From positions 1-39,691 of the forward strand of contig JAILKH010000099.1 in NCBI GenBank assembly GCA_024693925.1: a stretch of 39,691 nt of DNA, written 5' to 3'. The notes beneath the pieces are model-generated. The model ran no database searches. It saw nothing but the letters and a program-made list of their open reading frames with translations, and was not told the origin of the DNA. A program made the position numbers and the translations under genes. This document shows positions 34,009 to 39,691 of this stretch, piece after piece (positions within the stretch are counted from its first letter, which is position 1; every line of letters begins with the position of its first letter). The stretch comes from Lachnospiraceae bacterium. Lineage in GTDB: Bacteria; Bacillota; Clostridia; Lachnospirales; Lachnospiraceae.

Positions 34009-34061
34009 ATTATACAAAGATATTTTAAAGGGCAGGAAACAAAATTATCACAATTTAAACA

Positions 34062-34090
34062 TTGAACTTAGTTACAATGAGATTTATAAT
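34062..34090 (+). promoter_or_regulatory. Sigma-A promoter of the wall-hydrolase gene
   Basis: TTGAAC at 34062-34067 and TATAAT at 34085-34090 with a 17-base spacer, about 60 bases before the ATG. It shows that the hydrolase is not simply read from the regulator gene. Confidence 0.65.
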
Positions 34091-34150
34091 GTATTAAGAT
34101 TTTGATGGGTGTAGTCGGATTATTAGATTGATCAGGGGAAAACAGGGGAT

Positions 34151-35620
34151 ATGATGAGAATCAGAAATATTAAAATAAGAGTCGTTTGCGGTATTATGGT
34201 GGCTTTATTAACATGTACCAATTCTTTTGATATATGCAGAGCGGATGAATTTGATAATGCTTTATCTGTGATGCAGCAGCAGGAAGCACAAACACAGGAA
34301 ACTATAACAAATCTGGAAAAAGCAACTCAGTATACCAAAAATTCCATAGAAGAATTAAAAAAACAAAAAGAATCTGTAGAAGACAATGTGGATAATTTGA
34401 AGGATAAGAGTGAAAATTTACAGGATAAAATAGATACTTATTCCGGAAAACTGGATGATATTAACGGGCAGATTAAGGCTACCGAGGATGCGATGTCAGT
34501 TGTTTCATCGGAAATAATTCAGTTGAATTCTGAGCTTGATTCCATAAAGAGTGAAATGAATGAAAGACAGGCTCTTCTTAAGAGTCGTATTAAAAGCGTA
34601 TATGAAAAGGGTGGTTCTAAAGGAATGTTGCAGCTTCTTGTGGAGTCTAAATCCTTTAGAGATGTTCTTAACAGATATGTTTATATGGATGCTATGGTAA
34701 GCTATGACAGAACAAAGCTTGCGGAGTGTCAGAGCTTAAAGGAAGAATTAGAGCAGAAGATAGAAGAAGTTCAAAAAAAAGAAGAAGAGCTTAAAACCTA
34801 TCAGGATGAACTGGATAGTAAGTATGAAGAAATAGAGAGTTTGAGTGATGAAGCCAGGGGGATGCTGGATTCGACAAATGAAAGCATCAATTCCGAGGCC
34901 GGTAAATTAGAAGATTTTGATAATCAGTTGGCGGCTCTTGATAAAACTATGAAGTCTTTGGCCTCTCAGACTGCAGCAGCACAGGCGCAGTTGGCGAAGC
35001 AGATAGCGCAACGGCTTGCTATGAAACGAGAAGATACTTCGGGTGCATATTCGGCAAGTTCATCTGAATTGGAATGGCTGGCAGCAACTATTCAGGCTGA
35101 AGCCGGTGGTGAATCTTATACGGGTAAATTGGCAGTTGGTTCGGTTATAATGAACAGAGTTAAAAGCTCTGCATTTCCGAATTCTATTGTTGGAGTTATA
35201 ACTCAGAATATGCAATTTGCATCTTATAGATCCGGTAAGGTTGAGCTTATAATGTCAAAGGGAGCCAGCTCTACTTGTGTTCAGGCAGCGCAGGAAGTGC
35301 TTAATGGGGCCAGGGTTGGAGATTACTTATTCTTTATGACCAAGTATTATGCGGATTATTATGGAATAAGTGAATATACAATGATAGGTAATCATGCATT
35401 TTTCTATACCTGGACAACAAAAAATAAACAGGAAAATATTCAGGAGCAGGTAACGGAAACACCTGAAGCAACAGATAATCCCGTCACAAACGAGCAAACA
35501 GAACAACAACCGGTTGAGAATGAACAGGAATCGGTTCAGGAAGGCACCGGGGAAGGTGAAAATTCGGGAGATGCAGCCCCGGAAGGTGAAGCTTCGGAGG
35601 GTGATAATCCGTATGAATGA
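34151..35620 (+). CDS. Secreted coiled-coil protein with SleB-type cell wall hydrolase domain
   Basis: 489 residues. A signal peptide (about 1-32: basic start, hydrophobic GIMVALLTCTNSFDICRA, cleavage before DEF) leads to a long coiled coil (about 35-285) like that of CwlO/PcsB-type wall hydrolases (QEAQTQETITNLEKATQYTK). The catalytic part (about 306-425) is of the SleB/CwlJ Hydrolase_2 family: WLAATIQAEAGGESYTGKLA with the conserved Glu, then VGSVIMNRVKSSAFPNSI and TMIGNHAFFYTW. The last 65 residues are an acidic Glu/Gln/Pro/Gly tail. It should cut peptidoglycan outside the cell. GGGGAT precedes ATG 34151 (34154 also possible). It lies between a regulator and a sensor kinase. Confidence 0.88.
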   Translation: MMRIRNIKIRVVCGIMVALLTCTNSFDICRADEFDNALSVMQQQEAQTQETITNLEKATQYTKNSIEELKKQKESVEDNVDNLKDKSENLQDKIDTYSGKLDDINGQIKATEDAMSVVSSEIIQLNSELDSIKSEMNERQALLKSRIKSVYEKGGSKGMLQLLVESKSFRDVLNRYVYMDAMVSYDRTKLAECQSLKEELEQKIEEVQKKEEELKTYQDELDSKYEEIESLSDEARGMLDSTNESINSEAGKLEDFDNQLAALDKTMKSLASQTAAAQAQLAKQIAQRLAMKREDTSGAYSASSSELEWLAATIQAEAGGESYTGKLAVGSVIMNRVKSSAFPNSIVGVITQNMQFASYRSGKVELIMSKGASSTCVQAAQEVLNGARVGDYLFFMTKYYADYYGISEYTMIGNHAFFYTWTTKNKQENIQEQVTETPEATDNPVTNEQTEQQPVENEQESVQEGTGEGENSGDAAPEGEASEGDNPYE

Positions 35621-35650
35621 ATAAGTGGTGAAGCCTTGATGAGGTGATAA

Positions 35651-37126
35651 ATGAAGCATTCTATAAGAAAGCAATTTATGCTGATATTCAGTGCGACAAC
35701 AGTAAGTACGATATTATTATGCATTTTAGCTAATAGTATTTTTCTTGAGCCTTTTTATATAAATCAGAAAGAAAAGGCTTTAACAGATGCATATGAATTA
35801 ATAGATGAATCTTCTCTTGATGGCGGATTAAAGACGGATGAATTCTCTGTAACACTCGAGCAGGTGGCTGCGAAGTATAATTTGGAAATGCTGGTTATTG
35901 ACGCTGATACAAATACCTTACATTCAACGGTTAAAGATTCAAAGATTCTTACCGATAGATTATTAGGATACATTTTTTCGAATAAGTCGGTAGATGAGGT
36001 TTTGTATTTGACAGATAATTATACTGTTCAGAGAAATTCGGATATAAGAATGCATACCGATTATATTGAATTGTGGGGGATTCTTTCCGGCAGCGAGCTG
36101 ATTCTTATGCGAAGCCCGGTGGAGGGAATTAAATCAAGTGTAAGAATAGCAAACAGACTCCTTGTTTATATAGGTATTATAGTTTTGGTGATCGGCTTGA
36201 TAATGAATGTTTACCTGTCGGGACGTTTGTCTAATCCTATTTTACAACTTGTGGATATATCCGAGAGAATGTGTAAACTTGATTTTGATGTCAAGTATAC
36301 AGGAGGCGGGAATAATGAAATTGCGCTTCTTGGTAATCATATGAATAAGCTTTCTAAAATACTTGAAAGTAATATTAGTGAATTGAAAACAGCTAATACA
36401 AATCTTATAAATGAGCTTGATAAAAAATCGGAAGCAGAGGAGATGCGTAAGGAATTTCTTTCGAATGTATCTCATGAATTGAAAACACCTATAGCCTTAA
36501 TTCAGGGTTATTCAGAAGGATTAAAGGATTGCGTAAATACGGATGAGGAAAGCAGAGATTTCTATTGCGATGTAATTATAGATGAAGCCGGTAAAATGAA
36601 TAAGCTTGTTAAGAATCTTTTGGAGCTTAATCAACTGGAATTTGGGAACGATAACATATTTGTGGAACGGTTTGACATAGTTGAGTTGGTGGCTAATTGT
36701 ATTCAGGCAGATGATATTCTTATTAAGCAGAATGGGATTAAAGTCGATTTCTGGCATAGTGATGATGTGATGTCCGTTTGGGCGGATGAGTTTAAGATAG
36801 AGCAGGTCGTAAATAATTATCTTTCGAATGCTATACATTATTGTAAAAATGAAAAACGAATATCGGTAAGAATACAGAGACGGGAAGATATAGTCAGTGT
36901 AGGAATATTTAATTCCGGTGATCCGATTCCGGAGGAATCAATCCCTCATTTATGGACAAAATTTTACAAAGTGGATAAAGCAAGAACAAGAGAGTATGGC
37001 GGAAGTGGCATAGGGTTGTCAATTGTAAAGGCTATTATGGATTCTCATAATAGGGAGTATGGTGTTATAAACCATGAAAATGGTGTTGAATTCTGGTTTG
37101 AGCTTGATGCAAAACAAGTTGTTTAA
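35651..37126 (+). CDS. HAMP-domain sensor histidine kinase
   Basis: 491 residues. Membrane helices at about 9-30 and 168-190 surround an extracellular sensor of about 135 residues without a recognised family. HAMP follows (about 190-243), then HisKA with the phospho-accepting H275 in NVSHELKTPIALIQGYSEG. The ATPase domain has N-box NNYLSNAIHYC near residue 386, GIFNSGDPIP (G1), LWTKFYKVDKARTREYGG (F-box) and GSGIGLSIVK (G2). It likely phosphorylates the regulator encoded at 33306-33980. GAGGTGATAA is upstream of the ATG, 30 bases after the hydrolase gene, so the hydrolase, kinase and lipoprotein appear to form one transcript. Confidence 0.93.
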   Translation: MKHSIRKQFMLIFSATTVSTILLCILANSIFLEPFYINQKEKALTDAYELIDESSLDGGLKTDEFSVTLEQVAAKYNLEMLVIDADTNTLHSTVKDSKILTDRLLGYIFSNKSVDEVLYLTDNYTVQRNSDIRMHTDYIELWGILSGSELILMRSPVEGIKSSVRIANRLLVYIGIIVLVIGLIMNVYLSGRLSNPILQLVDISERMCKLDFDVKYTGGGNNEIALLGNHMNKLSKILESNISELKTANTNLINELDKKSEAEEMRKEFLSNVSHELKTPIALIQGYSEGLKDCVNTDEESRDFYCDVIIDEAGKMNKLVKNLLELNQLEFGNDNIFVERFDIVELVANCIQADDILIKQNGIKVDFWHSDDVMSVWADEFKIEQVVNNYLSNAIHYCKNEKRISVRIQRREDIVSVGIFNSGDPIPEESIPHLWTKFYKVDKARTREYGGSGIGLSIVKAIMDSHNREYGVINHENGVEFWFELDAKQVV

Positions 37127-37152
37127 ATTGATTATATAGAGAGAGTTGATGA

Positions 37153-37923
37153 ATGATTAAAAATTTACCTCTGTGGAAAAATATTAAATATTGTATCTGG
37201 GTAATGACACTGGCTGTTTCATTGAATGGTTGCAATCTTATTGCATCCTCCGGTTTGAGTGAAAGTGATGAAGAACTGGTTGCTGAATATGCTGCAGGGG
37301 TTATTATGAGGTACAGTGCGGACTCAAACGGAGGATTTGGCAATCCAAGACCAACGCCTGTTCCTATTACGGCATTGCCTACAACGATTCCTTCTGTTTC
37401 CGAGAGTGATATGGAATCAACCGGGCTGGAAGATGATGTTCCGGTACAAAGTGATTCCGGTGAATATGATGTTGATGGGACGCAGGCTATTGGAAATGTT
37501 AGCAATATAGCGGAAGCGATCGGAATAGATGGGCTTGATATCTCTTATAGTGGAATAGAAATAGTGGATGTATATCCTAAGACCACCGAAGAATCATTTA
37601 CCTTTTCGATGCAGGCCGAAGAAGGCAATAAACTAATGGTTGTTCATTTTAATGTTGCAAATATATCCGAGCAGGCTGTTGTATGTGATATGATGGATAA
37701 GGATATAAAATTCAGAGCATTAGTGAATGGAAGTTTAAGGGTAAACGAACAGATGACTATATTGTTAAATGATCTTAAATCTTACAGCGAAACACTGGAG
37801 GTTGGGCAGGTTAATGATGCGGTTCTTGTATTTTCTGTTGATGAAGATACAGCAACACAGGTTAATACCCTTGATCTTATAGTAAAGGAAGGGGATAAAG
37901 AATCTTCATTTTCGCTATTTTAG
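37153..37923 (+). CDS. Putative lipoprotein, DUF4352/DUF5067-like
   Basis: 256 residues. The N-terminus IWVMTLAVSLNGC is a lipoprotein signal with C27 as the modified cysteine. Residues 28-130 are an acidic low-complexity linker with a TPVPITALPTTIPS-like proline/threonine stretch. Residues about 135-256 are a beta-rich domain: GIEIVDVYPKTTEESF, LMVVHFNVANISEQAVVCDM, and SETLEVGQVNDAVLVFSVDE, a pattern like DUF4352/DUF5067 extracellular immunoglobulin-like domains. It starts 26 bases after the kinase gene and may be a wall or sensor accessory. Its stop overlaps the stop of the opposing gene by 3 bases. Confidence 0.75.
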   Translation: MIKNLPLWKNIKYCIWVMTLAVSLNGCNLIASSGLSESDEELVAEYAAGVIMRYSADSNGGFGNPRPTPVPITALPTTIPSVSESDMESTGLEDDVPVQSDSGEYDVDGTQAIGNVSNIAEAIGIDGLDISYSGIEIVDVYPKTTEESFTFSMQAEEGNKLMVVHFNVANISEQAVVCDMMDKDIKFRALVNGSLRVNEQMTILLNDLKSYSETLEVGQVNDAVLVFSVDEDTATQVNTLDLIVKEGDKESSFSLF

Positions 37924-39356
37924 TGTTCCTGAGTTAGTGATAATAAAATGTTAAAGATAACAGGATTATTAACAACTATTATGGCAAGACCGTATCTTGC
38001 GCGGTTGAGACCATGGAATAATTGTCTTACACGGGATTCCGAGCATATATTATTGCGAAGGAATCCTTCTTGATCGTAATAAAAATCTTCGTTTATAGTC
38101 ATAACTACTTTAATAAATTCACGACGGCTTATATCATTTTTTCCCGATATGTGGGTGTAACCGTTAAATATACAATCCTCAAGTAAAATATCAGCTTCCT
38201 GATCATTGGACGCATAGTATAAAGAAACTGAAGGATACGAGTGTAATCGGTGAATTCCCGTTAATTTCATCAAGCAGCAAATAAAGGATGAGAGTTGACT
38301 ATTCATTCTTATTCTGTTGGTAAGCCTGTATTTTATAATATCAGGGAGGGAGTCTATTACTTCCCCGGTATCTGCAGGACGTTCTTTGGGGGAAATTATG
38401 GCTTCATAGTCGTATGAAATTATTATAGGAATTTTATTTTTTTTGCTATAGTCCCTTAATCTGTTAAGAAGAGAAAGGCTCATTCGATGTCCTTCATCTA
38501 TAAATATATAATTATAGTATGAGAGCATAGAATCCATTTCAGAAATGATACCCGGGTTAAAATCAATTCTTTTAAGACGATCATTTAAGTATTTCATTTC
38601 ATCCGGAAAGGAACCAAAATGAAGGATGCACGCTCTTTTAGATACTTTTGTTAAATCCATGGCAAGGTCATAAAGCAATAATGTTTTACCCGTGCCGGGA
38701 AGTCCTGTAAATCCGTGTATAATATAGTTTTCGGACTTGGTATTCTGGATATTTGATAATATTTGTTTTTTTATATCCTTTTGCTGTGATGTGAGAAAAT
38801 AATGCCCCTTAAGAAAACGATCGGGTGCAGTAAGAGGAGATATCAGATATTGTTCCTCTTTGAAAAATTGTTCTATATTATCGTTTATACAATCAGTCTG
38901 TTTTAAAATATCTTTAACAAGAGTGTCGAAGCTTTCACTTATTAAGTTTCCGCTGTTGCTTAATCTGAAAAGTTGATTTTCGCTGCTTATGTAGGTATAG
39001 GAACGAATTGTTTTATTGAGAGATGCAAGATAGTTGCGATTAAGCTGTAACTGGTATTTGATTTTTTCGGAGTTAACGCTATGACTTTTTAATTCTATGT
39101 TAATTACTGTATCGCAATTAATGCGTAAAAGATCAAATTCTTTTCCTAATTTCGGGATACTGAAAGAATAAAAGAAATTCAACAAGGTAATGTTTCCGAG
39201 TTTTTCATATAGTTGATCAGCAAGTAAAAGAAGCCCGCTTGTTTCCCATTGTTTTATTTTGAGAAAATAGGGTCTTCTCGACATTTGACGTTCAAAACGA
39301 GATTGTTCTTCAGGATTATTTATTCTTGTTAATGCATATATATTTATTGTTTTCAT
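37920..39356 (-). CDS. Nuclease-like/P-loop helicase-like protein (DUF2075-type)
   Basis: 478 residues, soluble. Residues about 60-115 look like a PD-(D/E)XK (NERD/restriction-like) core: GKEFDLLRI (D75), VINIELKS (E88, K90) and a following helix with QLQLNRNYL. The P-loop is GLPGTGKT at 218-225, Walker B YIFIDEGH at 283-290, and LNRARYGLAIIVVNN near 450-464 resembles superfamily 1 motif VI, as in DUF2075 ATPases. DNA or RNA processing, possibly defence, is inferred. The start ATG 39356 has no clear ribosome site. It is convergent with the lipoprotein gene and divergent from the leader at the window end. Confidence 0.72.
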   Translation of the reverse strand: MKTINIYALTRINNPEEQSRFERQMSRRPYFLKIKQWETSGLLLLADQLYEKLGNITLLNFFYSFSIPKLGKEFDLLRINCDTVINIELKSHSVNSEKIKYQLQLNRNYLASLNKTIRSYTYISSENQLFRLSNSGNLISESFDTLVKDILKQTDCINDNIEQFFKEEQYLISPLTAPDRFLKGHYFLTSQQKDIKKQILSNIQNTKSENYIIHGFTGLPGTGKTLLLYDLAMDLTKVSKRACILHFGSFPDEMKYLNDRLKRIDFNPGIISEMDSMLSYYNYIFIDEGHRMSLSLLNRLRDYSKKNKIPIIISYDYEAIISPKERPADTGEVIDSLPDIIKYRLTNRIRMNSQLSSFICCLMKLTGIHRLHSYPSVSLYYASNDQEADILLEDCIFNGYTHISGKNDISRREFIKVVMTINEDFYYDQEGFLRNNICSESRVRQLFHGLNRARYGLAIIVVNNPVIFNILLSLTQEH

Positions 39357-39469
39357 ATATAAAGATTACCATAAAATGTCTGTTAAAACTATATATGAAA
39401 AGCTTACGTAATTGAATTTTTGAAATTAAATTGAAAAATATAAAGTATTCTTTCGGCGTAATTATATGT

Positions 39470-39546
39470 GGTCATAGAAAATAATTAAAAATATTTAAAA
39501 ATAATTTAAAATAATGCTTGACTTTGAAATAATGTGGTGGTATTCT
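39470..39546 (+). promoter_or_regulatory. Promoter with AT-rich upstream element (probable rRNA-type)
   Basis: TTGACT at 39518-39523 and TATTCT at 39541-39546 are 17 bases apart. Bases 39477-39516 are almost purely A and T with phased A/T runs, as in an UP element. Together these suggest a strong stable-RNA promoter. Confidence 0.55.
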
Positions 39547-39552
39547 TGTAAA

Positions 39553-39691
39553 GCTGTCGCTGATAAATTGACAGCAAGAACCTTGAAAATCTAATAGTAT
39601 AAACCATCCCTGAAAAATTTCAAAAATTTTATTTTTCAGAACGACCCTAAGTAAATATTTAGGATTGATCATAAGGAAGGCCATCAAAGAT
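39553..39691 (+). other. Structured transcript leader, possibly of an rRNA operon (runs off the window)
   Basis: Hairpin GCTGTC/GACAGC at 39553-39575 comes first, then AACCTTGAAAA at 39579-39589, a string typical of clostridial rRNA leaders and spacers. Two more hairpins follow: CTGAAAAAT/ATTTTTCAG at 39610-39639 and CCTAA/TTAGG at 39646-39663. No credible protein gene starts here. The 16S gene, if present, lies beyond base 39691, so the assignment rests on resemblance. Bases 39357-39469, between the divergent gene and this promoter, show nothing I can identify. Confidence 0.4.

Noticed and set aside
39472-39687. A minus-strand 71-residue open frame at the window end
   Set aside because: It has no ribosome site and lies antisense to a promoter with several hairpins; composition is that of AT-rich non-coding DNA.

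Overview
The window reads as the chromosome of a low-GC, Gram-positive clostridium, most likely a Lachnospiraceae-type bacterium. The evidence is AT-rich coding sequence, strong AAGGAGG-type ribosome binding sites, TTGACA/TATAAT promoters, the order secG-rnr-smpB-ssrA, SleB-type wall hydrolases and clostridial-style GGDEF/EAL proteins. This placement is an inference from gene content; no 16S sequence is present. I see no prophage, transposase or CRISPR array.

Layout. 1-201 is the tail of a probable flavoprotein gene. 340-2443 holds an EamA (DMT) exporter and a CPA-type cation/proton antiporter. 2544-6205 is a MATE transporter, a B12-binding radical SAM protein (DUF4080 type) and dihydrofolate reductase, tightly packed. 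6274-9418 carries a small unknown protein, a divergent CYTH protein, a TrmH/SpoU RNA methylase overlapping dtd, and a peroxiredoxin. 9419-10241 has no convincing protein gene. It contains its own promoter, a c-di-GMP-I (GEMM) riboswitch aptamer, about 400 nt of purine-rich folded RNA with 22 GGA motifs, and a strong terminator. 10242-15200 is a complete branched-chain amino acid (Liv-type) ABC importer with hairpins in its leader and between its first two genes. 15357-19053 is secG, RNase R, smpB and tmRNA, i.e. the trans-translation set. The tmRNA 3' end and terminator are duplicated as a 59-bp perfect repeat around a GC-rich tandem-hairpin block.

19265-22007 (minus) is a PHP phosphatase and a cytosolic sugar-binding-like/GGDEF diguanylate cyclase. 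22175-30616 has a DUF3592 membrane protein, a HI0933-type flavoprotein, a degenerate-GGDEF/intact-EAL phosphodiesterase, a coiled-coil unknown, a two-gene ABC exporter and a minus-strand ABC-class ATPase. 30869-37923 has a chemotaxis receptor, a small membrane protein, an OmpR-type regulator, a secreted SleB-domain hydrolase, a sensor kinase and a lipoprotein. 37920-39356 (minus) is a nuclease-like/P-loop helicase-like protein. 39357-39691 is an AT-rich promoter region and structured leader that looks like the start of an rRNA operon running off the window.

How it fits together: the window encodes one likely c-di-GMP synthase, one likely c-di-GMP phosphodiesterase, a c-di-GMP sensor RNA and a chemotaxis receptor. 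The most interesting object is the riboswitch-headed, GGA-rich RNA at about 9564-10120. It resembles a CsrB-like CsrA sponge in composition, and I know of no described case of such a sponge controlled by a c-di-GMP aptamer. That function is a hypothesis; the promoter, aptamer core, GGA motifs and terminator are visible in the sequence.
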